This document shows, piece after piece, positions 54,717-62,910 of a DNA stretch of 64,000 nt. The notes under the pieces are model-generated. The model searched no databases, was not told the DNA's origin, and saw nothing but the letters and a program-made list of their open reading frames with translations. The stretch is taken from the NCBI RefSeq assembly GCF_000495795.1, contig NZ_AWGD01000003.1, forward strand, positions 62,001 to 126,000. The letters run 5' to 3'. The position numbers and the translations under genes were made by a program. The stretch comes from Asticcacaulis sp. AC460 (GTDB lineage: Bacteria; Pseudomonadota; Alphaproteobacteria; Caulobacterales; Caulobacteraceae). Positions within the stretch are counted from its first letter, which is position 1. The number at the start of each line of letters is the position of its first letter.

Positions 54717-55462
54717 CACAGCACTCCCGCGGTCTTGAGGTTGGCGACCAGTTCAGCGGCGTCGGCGACCTTGATCCCGGCTTGGCGCTTGGCCGGCTCG
54801 GTGACCTTGACCACCGTCAGGCGCGGCGTCACGTCGACGCCGTAGTCGGCGACCGTCTTGACGTCGAGCGGTTTCTTCTTGGCCTTCATGATGTTGGGCA
54901 GCGAAGCGTAGCGCGGCTCGTTCAGGCGCAGGTCAGTGGTGATCACCGCCGGCAGCTTGACGCCGATCGTCTGCAGGCCACCGTCGACTTCGCGGGTGAC
55001 CTGGGCTTCGCCGTTTTCAATCACCACTTTCGAGGCGAAGGTCGCCTGGGGCCAGTCCAGCAGGGTGGCCAGCATCTGGCCGGTGGCGTTGTTGTCGCCG
55101 TCGATGGCCTGCTTGCCCATGATGACCAGGTCGGGCTGCTCCTGCTCGATGACGGCTTTCAGCAGCTTGGCAACAGCCAGGGGTTCGATGTCCTGGTCGG
55201 TCTGGATCAGGATGCCACGGTCGGCGCCGATGGTCAGGGCAGTGACGACGGTCTCGCGCGCCTGGGCCGGCCCGATGGAAACGGCGACCACTTCCGTGGC
55301 AATGCCCTTTTCCTTGAGGCGGGTCGCTTCCTCGACCGCGATTTCATCGAAGGGGTTCATCGACATCTTGACGTTCGCCAGGTCGACACCCGATTGATCC
55401 GCTTTGACGCGAACCTTGACATTGTAGTCCAGAACCCGCTTGACGGGCACCAAAAGCTTCAT
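54716..55462 (-). CDS. etfB: Electron transfer flavoprotein beta subunit
   Basis: A 248-residue partner of EtfA binding AMP. Typical motifs: [53 protein letters not shown], and the signature [45 protein letters not shown] near the end. First of the etfBA pair. Confidence 0.96.
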   Translation of the reverse strand: MKLLVPVKRVLDYNVKVRVKADQSGVDLANVKMSMNPFDEIAVEEATRLKEKGIATEVVAVSIGPAQARETVVTALTIGADRGILIQTDQDIEPLAVAKLLKAVIEQEQPDLVIMGKQAIDGDNNATGQMLATLLDWPQATFASKVVIENGEAQVTREVDGGLQTIGVKLPAVITTDLRLNEPRYASLPNIMKAKKKPLDVKTVADYGVDVTPRLTVVKVTEPAKRQAGIKVADAAELVANLKTAGVL

Positions 55463-55676
55463 GGCCTAGTCACCTCTTGAGGTGGCGCAGATCCCTGTTT
55501 TCGCCTGCGCCGTCTTTTGACGCGATCTCTACGACGTGCACCGCCAAAGTCAATCAGTCACGCTGCGTAAGCTTGCGAATTTAGGCCGAAAAAGGCTGTT
55601 TTTTCATTGCCCTCGCGGAAGGTTTAGCGCATAAAACGGGCGAATTTCTAACCCACGGTCAAGTTTTCGCGTTACC

Positions 55677-55913
55677 ATGAAAAGTAAAATCGCCACGCTC
55701 AAATACTACTTTCTCGGCCTGTTCGTCGTCATCAGCCTGGGCATTGTGGTCTGGCAACTGATGTATGAGTTCCCGCGCAAGAAGTGCGAGGACGCCGGCA
55801 ACTGGTGGTCTTACAAATACAGGCAATGCGCCGTGCCGCTGCGGATTTATGACATGACGGGACGTAAACCCGGCACGGAAAAACCGGCGGCGGAAACCAC
55901 CGCCAGTCAGTAA
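55677..55913 (+). CDS. Small single-pass membrane protein
   Basis: A 78-residue protein with one strong helix (YYFLGLFVVISLGIVVWQLM) and a tail with two cysteines (KKCEDAGN and YRQCAVPL). The ATG follows a purine-rich region and is the first start; ribosome site weak. Located in the 214-base gap plus this gene between divergent etfB and a lipoprotein. No family recognised. Confidence 0.65.
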   Translation: MKSKIATLKYYFLGLFVVISLGIVVWQLMYEFPRKKCEDAGNWWSYKYRQCAVPLRIYDMTGRKPGTEKPAAETTASQ

Positions 55914-55975
55914 TTGACCTGATCGCCGAACCGGTTCGCCAGCCTCGGCGATTTCAACATCCGTCCGATTACGGA

Positions 55976-56476
55976 TTACGGCTTCTTAATGGTGCAGGTC
56001 ATCACCTTGGGCGCCGCCTGCGGCTGGGTCAGGACGCCGCGTGGAATGCTGCAGTCGATAATGTCGTGAAAGAGGTTGGACTGGCTCGTACCAATGGCGT
56101 TAGCCTTGTACTGAATCTGGCCATCGGCGGTGTCGGGCAACAGGGTCACGTCCACGCCATCACCCTTTATTGTGAAGCTTTTGGCCTTGCGGTCGATGAC
56201 GTAGGACTCAACGCCCATCTCCAGTTCGTGCAGCGCGTTCGCCTTGGAAGCCGACTGCGCGGTCGGCAGGCCGTAATATTTGACGGTGATCCGCAACTTG
56301 TCATCGGCCGCGTCCAGGGCCTTCGTCGCCGCATCGTCGAGCTCGATGCCAATCTCATGCACCGGCAGCGGCGCACCGGTCCACGGCTTGCCTTTGGCGA
56401 CGGCCTTGGGCCCGTCGTCGCAGCCGGTCAGGACCAGCAGTGCCGTCATAGCGGCAAATGTCACAATCGCTTTCAT
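55976..56476 (-). CDS. Predicted lipoprotein
   Basis: A 166-residue protein. Start MKAIVTFAAMTALLVLTGCDDG with GAGGGGGAG upstream; the lipobox LTGC gives a lipoprotein. The remaining part is beta-rich (IGIELDDAATKALDAADDKLRITVKYYG, ESYVIDRKAKSFTIKGDGVDV, NAIGTSQSNLFHDIIDC) with one disulphide candidate pair (DCSIPR, MTCTIKK). No family recognised. It follows the adenosyltransferase gene by 11 bases. Confidence 0.78.
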   Translation of the reverse strand: MKAIVTFAAMTALLVLTGCDDGPKAVAKGKPWTGAPLPVHEIGIELDDAATKALDAADDKLRITVKYYGLPTAQSASKANALHELEMGVESYVIDRKAKSFTIKGDGVDVTLLPDTADGQIQYKANAIGTSQSNLFHDIIDCSIPRGVLTQPQAAPKVMTCTIKKP

Positions 56477-56487
56477 GCGGCTCCCCC

Positions 56488-57048
56488 TCATTGTGTAGCG
56501 CCTGGCAACCATAACACATCGGCCCGGCCCTTGTCATTGGCGTGGCGCGCCAGGACAAACAACAGGTCGGACAGGCGGTTGAGATATTTCAGCGCCTCCG
56601 GATTGACCGATTCCGAACAGTTCAGGGTCACAGCGTCGCGTTCGGCACGACGCACAACGGTCCGCGCCAGATGCAGGTGTGCGCTCAAGGCGCTGCCGGC
56701 GGGCAGGATGAAGGAGGTCAAGGGCGAAAGCTCGTCATTGTGCCGATCCAGGGCCTGTTCCAGCGCCGCCACCTGAGGAGCGGTGATGCGGATGGGCGTC
56801 CAGGCGATGTGGTCGCTGGGGGTGGCCAGGTCGGCGCCCAGATCGAACAGGTCGTTCTGCACCCGGGCCAGCAGGCCGTCGAGATCACCGTCGCTGTGCA
56901 ACCGCGCCAGGCCAAGGGTGGCATTGGCTTCGTCGACGCTGCCGATGGCGATCAGGCGCGGGTCGTCCTTAGGCCGGCGTGATCCGTCAGCCAGGCCGGT
57001 CGTGCCGTCGTCGCCGGTACGCGTGTAGATTTTATTGAGCTTGACCAT
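56488..57048 (-). CDS. Cob(I)alamin adenosyltransferase, PduO type
   Basis: A 186-residue enzyme transferring the adenosyl group of ATP to cob(I)alamin. N-terminal KIYTRTGDDGTTGLADGSRR is the ATP-binding signature; later SVDEANATLGLAR, NDLFDLGADLATP, FILPAGSALSAHLHLARTVVRRAER and LNRLSDLLFVLAR. Its product serves adenosylcobalamin enzymes such as methylmalonyl-CoA mutase. ATG overlaps the stop of the upstream small membrane gene (TAATG). Confidence 0.95.
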   Translation of the reverse strand: MVKLNKIYTRTGDDGTTGLADGSRRPKDDPRLIAIGSVDEANATLGLARLHSDGDLDGLLARVQNDLFDLGADLATPSDHIAWTPIRITAPQVAALEQALDRHNDELSPLTSFILPAGSALSAHLHLARTVVRRAERDAVTLNCSESVNPEALKYLNRLSDLLFVLARHANDKGRADVLWLPGATQ

Positions 57049-57251
57049 TATTTTCCGTGCTGGATCAGCCAGACAGTCAGGACGAGCAACACAATCGCGA
57101 TCGCCTGAAACAGGACGCGCATCCGCATCAGCTTGTTCGACCACTTGCGGCCGAATTCGCCGCCTTTGAACAGGCTGTACAGGCCGAAACCGAGCACGAC
57201 CGTGGTGGCCAGCATGGCCAGAAGCGACAGGATAAGGACAAAAAGGCTCAT
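57048..57251 (-). CDS. Twin-transmembrane HIG1-like protein
   Basis: A 67-residue protein with two helices (LFVLILSLLAMLATTVVLGFGLYSL and VLFQAIAIVLLVLTVWLI) joined by the basic GGEFGRKWSNKLMRMRV loop, as in HIG1-domain proteins. Start at MSLFVLILS. It opens the twin-TM - cobalamin adenosyltransferase unit and stands near etfBA, a cluster known from alphaproteobacteria. Function unknown; respiratory-chain related roles are known for HIG1 relatives. Confidence 0.83.
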   Translation of the reverse strand: MSLFVLILSLLAMLATTVVLGFGLYSLFKGGEFGRKWSNKLMRMRVLFQAIAIVLLVLTVWLIQHGK

Positions 57252-57430
57252 GTCCGCTTCATCGCGCTTTTGACGGCAAAAGTCGAGGGGCTTGCATGCA
57301 ATCGATGTCACCCCATATGCAAACATTTTCCTTAAGTTACAAAGGAGTCCGTCGCTATTTTCAACCGATAAAAATTAATCCCTTTACCGTTGAAACGTAA
57401 GAGTCGTCATACTATTAGAAAAGGTAAGAC

Positions 57431-57448
57431 CACGGAAAGTTTTCCGTG
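57431..57448. promoter_or_regulatory. Perfect palindrome upstream of TetR gene
   Basis: CACGGAAA-GT-TTTCCGTG is an 18-base palindrome ending 30 bases before the TetR start. An autoregulatory operator is likely. The overlapping GTG start at 57446 would lie in the palindrome, one reason to prefer a later start. Confidence 0.6.
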
Positions 57449-57478
57449 ACGTCAACTTTTATGTGTGTAACTGGTATA

Positions 57479-58168
57479 ATGTACGAAGTCAGTAGCTTGC
57501 CCCAAACCTCCCCCTCCCCAGATTCTCAGGACACGTCGTTGCCCGTTGTCAGCCGCGCCCGTTCCAAGGAACGTAATCGCCAGAAGATTCTCGACTCCGC
57601 CATGGCGCTCTTCCGCGAGCGTGGCTTCGAAGCCGCCACCCTGCGCGACATCGCCAAGGCTGCGGGTCTATCGACCGGCGCCCTGTTTGCCAACTTCGCC
57701 GACAAGAACGAGATTTTCCTGATCGTCGTCGAACAGGAAAATGCCCGTGTCATCAATGTGATGCGCGAAGCCTACGACGAAACCCTGGACCTTCCGGGCC
57801 GCTTGCATCAGCAATTGATGCGCGGTTATGAATATGCCCAGGTCAATGCCCGACTGATCCTGTCGGCCTTCGTGATGAAGTGGAGCGCCGGCCAGACCGC
57901 TCAGACCGGGCTGAACGAGATTGCCCGCATGAGCGACATGGTGCGCTATGCCTTGCTGGATACGCTGAAGGCGGCGGTGGAACGCAAAGAACTGCCGGCC
58001 AATGCCCCGATCGAGGCGGCGGCGGAAATCCTGGAAGACCTGTGCTTCGCCAATATGCGCCGCGCCTTCCAGAACAGCCACGAACCGGCCACCTTCGACG
58101 TCAAGCACCTGTCGGACAGCGTCACGCTTCAGGTCAAGCTGGTCATCGCCGGCCTGCAGAACGCGTAA
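57479..58168 (+). CDS. TetR family transcriptional regulator
   Basis: A 229-residue protein by the ATG at 57479; GTG 57446 and ATG 57461 are in-frame alternatives and no start has a good ribosome site. HTH: RNRQKILDSAMALFRERGFEAATLRDIAKAAGLSTGALFANFADKNEIF, a textbook TetR N-terminus. C-terminal helical domain about 100-229 carries no known ligand marker. It is convergent with the Rieske oxygenase gene; whether that is its target is unknown. The hairpins at 58175-58312 lie between them. Confidence 0.9.
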   Translation: MYEVSSLPQTSPSPDSQDTSLPVVSRARSKERNRQKILDSAMALFRERGFEAATLRDIAKAAGLSTGALFANFADKNEIFLIVVEQENARVINVMREAYDETLDLPGRLHQQLMRGYEYAQVNARLILSAFVMKWSAGQTAQTGLNEIARMSDMVRYALLDTLKAAVERKELPANAPIEAAAEILEDLCFANMRRAFQNSHEPATFDVKHLSDSVTLQVKLVIAGLQNA

Positions 58169-58174
58169 TCATCT

Positions 58175-58215
58175 CAAGAAAAAGTCCTTCGGTTCGCTCA
58201 GTATACTTTTTCTTG
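58175..58215. terminator. Terminator candidate after TetR gene
   Basis: CAAGAAAAAGT and ACTTTTTCTTG pair as an 11-base stem with a 19-base loop. The A/T-rich arms resemble a bidirectional terminator, but the stem is weak. Confidence 0.5.
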
Positions 58216-58227
58216 GTGTTGAATCGA

Positions 58228-58264
58228 AAAACTGCCACGCGGGGCGGCCCTGCGTGGCAGTTTT
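58228..58264. terminator. Bidirectional terminator hairpin
   Basis: AAAACTGCCACGC and GCGTGGCAGTTTT pair over 13 bases with an 11-base loop; flanking A and T runs on both sides suit termination of both the TetR and the oxygenase transcripts. Confidence 0.8.
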
Positions 58265-58275
58265 GCATTCTTCTC

Positions 58276-58312
58276 TTTTGCAAGGCCGGCCAAAAGCCTG
58301 GTCCTTGCAAAA
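58276..58312. terminator. Terminator-like hairpin before the oxygenase gene end
   Basis: TTTTGCAAGG and CCTTGCAAAA pair over 10 bases with a 17-base loop. On the minus strand it follows the oxygenase stop by about 10 bases. Confidence 0.6.
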
Positions 58313-58321
58313 GGCGGTCAG

Positions 58322-59431
58322 TCAGGAAGTCCACTTCAGCGTGGCCGGCCTTACCGGGTTCGCGAAGACCCTACCTTCGCCGCGCGCCGACATCCATTCC
58401 TTCTTGAGCTGCTGATACCACTTGGCCTGGGTGTCGGCATCGTCGATCCACAGCAGGCTGGGGTCGTATTTCAGCCCTTCGTTCTGCAGATTGACCATGT
58501 CGCCGTCCTGCTTCAGGAAGGCCTTGGCCCCCAGCCGGAACAGCGGCGAGATGAACCGGAACAGGCCGTGGTCACTCCAGAAGACCTGGGTGATCCGCGT
58601 CGTCTTGTCGTCGATCGGCGTCAGGCAGGTCAGGCCCAGCACCTGTTTCGGTCCGACCTCGATGTGCTCATAGCGAATGCCCGGCAGACGGAAGGTGATC
58701 TCGGTCGCCGGCGCACCGCCCAGGATCTTATAGGCGCGGGAATTCTTCGACGGCGCATGGCGGACCATCGAGAAGCCGTAATCGCGCGGCTCGAACTGCT
58801 TGATCTTGGATAGCTGCGACTTTGCCGAACGCCACCACCATTGCTGATGTACGTAAGGCCCGTGCGCCGGGTCCATCAACCCGACCACGGCATGGTCGAT
58901 GTGCGACTCGAAATCCATGGTCTCGACGATGATCGGCTTGCCGCCAACCACGCCGGGCAGGACCGGCGGCTCATGATCGGGCTCGGCCGGACGCCGGGCG
59001 TCGGCGGTGATGTAGATCCAGACAATGCCCTGCTGTTCGCGGACGGCATAGTTGCGCACCCGGATGCGGTTGACGTCCATCTCCTGGTCAGGCGTCAGGG
59101 ACGGCACCGAGGTGCAGGTACCTTCTGTGTTAAATGTCCAGCCATGATAGGGGCATTGCACCACGCAGGCCGCACCATCGCGCACCATCTGGCCGGCCGA
59201 CAGGGGCGCCGCGCGGTGCGGGCAGATGTCGCGGATGCCGTAGACCTTGCCGTCGAGATCACGCCCCAGCAGAACCGGCTCACCCAGGAAGACATAGCGC
59301 TGCAGCTTGCCGGGTTTCAGGTCGCCCGACAGCGCAGCAAACCACCAGCAGTCCTTCAGGAACCCCTGGCCGAAAGCGACGCGTTCGGTTTTTTCGGCAC
59401 GGGAAGCGGATGTAGGCGTCTGATCGGGCAT
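58322..59431 (-). CDS. Rieske non-heme iron oxygenase, alpha subunit type
   Basis: A 369-residue oxygenase. Rieske centre: CPHRAAPLSAGQ (Cys69/His71 region) and CPYHGWTF (Cys89/His92 region), C-x-H-x17-C-x2-H. Catalytic iron: HIDHAVVGLMDPAHGPYVH, where two His and an Asp would act. Similar to vanillate demethylase/aromatic ring-hydroxylating enzymes such as VanA. Reductase and ferredoxin genes are not adjacent, so it must use partners elsewhere. Substrate cannot be told. Confidence 0.92.
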   Translation of the reverse strand: MPDQTPTSASRAEKTERVAFGQGFLKDCWWFAALSGDLKPGKLQRYVFLGEPVLLGRDLDGKVYGIRDICPHRAAPLSAGQMVRDGAACVVQCPYHGWTFNTEGTCTSVPSLTPDQEMDVNRIRVRNYAVREQQGIVWIYITADARRPAEPDHEPPVLPGVVGGKPIIVETMDFESHIDHAVVGLMDPAHGPYVHQQWWWRSAKSQLSKIKQFEPRDYGFSMVRHAPSKNSRAYKILGGAPATEITFRLPGIRYEHIEVGPKQVLGLTCLTPIDDKTTRITQVFWSDHGLFRFISPLFRLGAKAFLKQDGDMVNLQNEGLKYDPSLLWIDDADTQAKWYQQLKKEWMSARGEGRVFANPVRPATLKWTS

Positions 59432-59575
59432 GGCAACTCAAGGACAATTCTAAGCGGCAGTCTCAGCATACCGCCTTCTGGGACACAGTGCGACCCTTTG
59501 ACATCGGGGGCGAACGGAAAAACTAAGTTTGCTGACCGCCCGGTCATTGTCCCAGATCAATATTTGCGTCCAAAT

Positions 59576-60685
59576 CTACCTTTGAACGACAAATTTATGA
59601 AGCGCGTCCAGGAAGGCTTCGTTCTCGGCGTCCTTGCCGACTGTGACGCGCAGGCAGTTCGGCAGGCCGTAATTGGCGACATGACGCACGATCAGTCCTT
59701 GGGTCATCAGGAATTCATTCGCCCGCGCCGCCTCATCGCCGTCCCTGAACCGGATCAGCACGAAGTTGCCCGCCGACACCCCGACCTCCAGGCCGAAGCT
59801 GCGGATCGCCTGGATCAGGCGCGGCCGCCACGACGTCACCTGGGCCTTCGAGGCGTCGATATGGGCCTGGTCGGCCAGGGCAGCAATCGCCGCCGCCTGG
59901 GCCGGCAGGTTGATGTTGAACGGCAGCCGGATGCGGTCCATGGCGTCGACCAGGTCCTTCGGGCAATAGCCGAAGCCGACCCGTAAACCGGCCAGGCCGT
60001 GGATTTTCGAGAAGGTCCGCGTCACCACAATGTTGTCGTGCCCGCGCGCCATGTCGAAAGCCGACTCCCAGGTCGGCTCATCGACGAATTCGGCATAGGC
60101 CTCGTCGATCACCAGGATGACGTCCGGCGCCAAGCGCTCACGCAGTTCGGACAATTCTTCCGGCGTGTTCCAGGTGCCCGTCGGATTGGCCGGATTGGAG
60201 ATATAGACCAGCTTGGTGCGGCCATCGACCAGCTCCAGCAGGCGATCGATCTCGATGCGCCGCTCAGGCTCGGGCGCCAGGCGGACCTCGGCCTGGCAGG
60301 CCAGGGCGCTGATACGGTAGGCCAGGAAGCCGTGCTCGCCGGTGACGATATTGTCGCCGGCTTCGAGATAGGTCTGGTTCAACAGGGCGAAGACCTCGTC
60401 CGAGCCGTTGCCGAAGATCAGCCGCTCGGGCTCCAGGCAATGATAGGCCGCCACCGCCGTGCGCAGCGGATTGGCATGGCCATCGGGATAGCGGAACAGC
60501 TTGGCCTGCGCCTCCGCAAAGGCCGCGGCGGCTTTCGGCGAGCAGCCCAGGGCGTTTTCGTTGGACGACAACTTGGTCGGCTCGGCGATGCCGTCGATCT
60601 TCGACTTGCCGCCGACATAGGGGGCGATATCGAGAATACCTGCCTTGGGCGCGGGGGCATCGGTGGTCACGGGCTTGTCCATCAC
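59576..60685 (-). CDS. hisC: Histidinol-phosphate/aromatic aminotransferase
   Basis: A 369-residue fold-type I PLP enzyme. PLP lysine in TRTFSKIHGLAGLRVGF (about residue 225), Asn in NPANPTGTW, Tyr in VIDEAYAEFVDE, Arg in the end (LRVTVGKDAENEAFL). HisC acts in histidine synthesis, but the neighbour chorismate mutase favours a role in phenylalanine/tyrosine transamination. 72 bases downstream of the mutase gene. Confidence 0.93.
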   Translation of the reverse strand: MMDKPVTTDAPAPKAGILDIAPYVGGKSKIDGIAEPTKLSSNENALGCSPKAAAAFAEAQAKLFRYPDGHANPLRTAVAAYHCLEPERLIFGNGSDEVFALLNQTYLEAGDNIVTGEHGFLAYRISALACQAEVRLAPEPERRIEIDRLLELVDGRTKLVYISNPANPTGTWNTPEELSELRERLAPDVILVIDEAYAEFVDEPTWESAFDMARGHDNIVVTRTFSKIHGLAGLRVGFGYCPKDLVDAMDRIRLPFNINLPAQAAAIAALADQAHIDASKAQVTSWRPRLIQAIRSFGLEVGVSAGNFVLIRFRDGDEAARANEFLMTQGLIVRHVANYGLPNCLRVTVGKDAENEAFLDALHKFVVQR

Positions 60686-60757
60686 TTAACTCTTTGCTTT
60701 CGACAGCGGCTTATTGCGCCGGGCGCCGATTTTCAACTGCGGAAACGCCAGGCGGGT

Positions 60758-61546
60758 CTAAATCCGCGGTGCGGCGCCGATAATGCCGGTCAGGCTGCCC
60801 AGCGCGCCATGCAGGCGGGCGTCGTTTTCCTGGACGAAGCCGATCAGCGAAAACAGCTTCAGACCTTGGGCTGAACAGACCCAGTCGGCAGCGAAGCCGC
60901 GTTGCGACAGGTCGTCAATGATCCGTTCCTCGCGCTCGCCCGAGTCGCTGACCCAGAAGGTCAGGTCGTCGCCCGTAGGTTCCGGCGCAATGGAGGCCAC
61001 CGCAACAGCATGCGGCCTCGCCTGAGACATCTCGGGCAAGGCCGCAATAATCCGTACCGATTTTTCCGCCAGCAGCCGCGCCCACCAGGCGCCGCCGCGC
61101 GGATCGAGGCTCAGGATCGAAATGTTGCGCACATCGCGCGCTGCAGCCACAGCCGCCGTCGTGTCGTCGACATAGCCGAAGGACGGGGCGATTCCGAAAC
61201 GCTCACGTGCCCAGACCAGCACTTCGCGGCTGTGTTCCTTGGCGCTGAAATTCAGGTGGAGGCCACCGCGCGCCTGGCCCTGGATGCGCAGGTTTTCCGA
61301 GATCAGCTCGCGCCACACCCGCACCACCACCTCATTCGAGGCAGCGCCGCGCGGCATGGCCAGCAGCTTGCGGATCAGCATGGCTTCGCGGTCGGGTCGC
61401 AGCAGGGAGACGGCTTCGGTGGAGGTGTCTTCGCGCGCTTTCGCTTCGCCGATGGCCTTGCCCAGCGCCGCGCGGGCGTCAACCAGGCGCAACAGGTCGG
61501 CATCCAGAGCGTCGATCTGCGCTCTCAAGTCGGTCAATGTGGTCAC
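60758..61546 (-). CDS. Chorismate mutase with an extra C-terminal domain
   Basis: A 262-residue protein. Residues 1-90 form an AroQ-type chorismate mutase (LRAQIDALDADLLRLVDARAALGKAI, RPDREAMLIRKLLAM, VVVRVWRELISENLRIQG), with conserved Arg and Lys residues at the active site. The rest (about 95-262) is a second domain (VLVWARERFGIAPSFGYVD, ILSLDPRGGAWWARLL, VWVSDSGEREERIID-like) lacking the TRF/ESRP motifs of prephenate dehydratase, so it may be a degenerate regulatory domain. It converts chorismate to prephenate, feeding hisC next door. Confidence 0.88.
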   Translation of the reverse strand: MTTLTDLRAQIDALDADLLRLVDARAALGKAIGEAKAREDTSTEAVSLLRPDREAMLIRKLLAMPRGAASNEVVVRVWRELISENLRIQGQARGGLHLNFSAKEHSREVLVWARERFGIAPSFGYVDDTTAAVAAARDVRNISILSLDPRGGAWWARLLAEKSVRIIAALPEMSQARPHAVAVASIAPEPTGDDLTFWVSDSGEREERIIDDLSQRGFAADWVCSAQGLKLFSLIGFVQENDARLHGALGSLTGIIGAAPRI

Positions 61547-61702
61547 GGTCGCACTCGTCTTTTCAGTAGGCGCTGAAAGCGGCGACCTTAGGGCCTCACG
61601 GGCGCGTGAACAAGCCGGGTTTATGCCGTTACCGCCCGCATGGTCAGTCTATCGCGCAAATTTCAAAAAAATTGCACGCAATCGTAACCAGTTAAGCCAA
61701 AA

Positions 61703-62746
61703 TCACGGAAGTACGGGAGCGTCCGACACTTTCAGCGGGCCGATATAGGCGCCGCCGTCATGGAAGTCGATGTCGAACTTTTGCGTCCCCTGGGTGGCCA
61801 GGGTCAGGTTCAGCAGCGGCTTGGCCAGGGTCATGTTCTCGGGCGAGATCAGCCGCAGCGCCCCCAGCACGTCGATCGGGTTGAAGGTGCCGGTCATCTC
61901 GATATGCGCCTTGCCGGTCAGGTTACCGGCCGTGTTCGAGGTCAGGCTGTCGCTGTTGAGCAGCAGGTTGAGGTCGCCGGCCGTCACCTGCGACTTGACG
62001 GCCGTGGCCGTGCCGCCGGCGGCCGCCCAGGCGCGCGGGCCGCCGTTGAAGGCCGAATAGTGGTTCAGTGTACCTTCGACATGCAGGCTCATCGGCTTTT
62101 CGGGCGAGAAATCGCCGATCAGGCTCTTGGGCTGGCCATGGGCGCCGCTGACCCGGACCAGGAAATCGGCGGAGTCGGCTGCATCCGGGGTCGGGCGCAG
62201 ATAGGCGTCGAACTTGTCAGCCGTGGTGAAGGCGAACGGCCGCGTCGCGTCGGACGGCGTCATGGTGATGCCGGTGCCTTCGATGGCGACATTGTAGATC
62301 GGGCTGAACAGGCCGGAGACGCTGGCGCGCAGGGACCGGCCAGTGACCTCGGCCTTGCCGTAGTCGACGCCGTTGACCCGGCCGCGGTACAGGGTCACGC
62401 CCTGCGGCGCCGCCAACACCCACTTGTCCAGGGCATAGGCATTGGCCTCGGCCTTCAGCTCCTTGGCGGCGAAGCCCTTGCCGGTGGGAGCGATGACGGT
62501 GATGTTGTCGAAGTCGACATACATGCGGAAGGGATAGCCCGAGACCTTCTGGCGGTCGACGGTCGCCTGGTAGCCCTGGGCGACCAGCAGCGCCTGGTGG
62601 ATCGAGATACGCTTTTCGACGTCATGGGCGACATAGAACCAGTAGCCGGTCCAGCCCAGAGCCAGCAGGACGACGATGGTGATCGGCGCGAACAGGCCGA
62701 TACGGCTGCGCTTCTTGACGGGCCGGTTCAGCGCGATATCGTCCAT
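61703..62746 (-). CDS. DUF2125 family protein
   Basis: A 347-residue protein with one N-terminal transmembrane helix (LFAPITIVVLLALGWTGYWFY) and a long beta-rich extracytoplasmic part (YPFRMYVDFDNITVIAPTGKG, LTGKAHIEMTGTFNP, LRLISPENMTLAKPLLNLTL), the DUF2125 pattern. Function unknown; in alphaproteobacteria often near tyrA/hisC-like genes, as here. Confidence 0.9.
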   Translation of the reverse strand: MDDIALNRPVKKRSRIGLFAPITIVVLLALGWTGYWFYVAHDVEKRISIHQALLVAQGYQATVDRQKVSGYPFRMYVDFDNITVIAPTGKGFAAKELKAEANAYALDKWVLAAPQGVTLYRGRVNGVDYGKAEVTGRSLRASVSGLFSPIYNVAIEGTGITMTPSDATRPFAFTTADKFDAYLRPTPDAADSADFLVRVSGAHGQPKSLIGDFSPEKPMSLHVEGTLNHYSAFNGGPRAWAAAGGTATAVKSQVTAGDLNLLLNSDSLTSNTAGNLTGKAHIEMTGTFNPIDVLGALRLISPENMTLAKPLLNLTLATQGTQKFDIDFHDGGAYIGPLKVSDAPVLP

Positions 62747-62910
62747 GGCGGTCTCCTGTTAACCATTCGCACTCATGCCAGACCTGGGAGCGCTTGGGAA
62801 CCGGCAAGGGCGCAAAAAAGCGATGCGGAATTGTCCGGGTAATACGTGGACGCCGAGGCCATCTTCGTGATAATTCCTATTTCAAATAGTCTTATTGACC
62901 GGGAAGCCGC

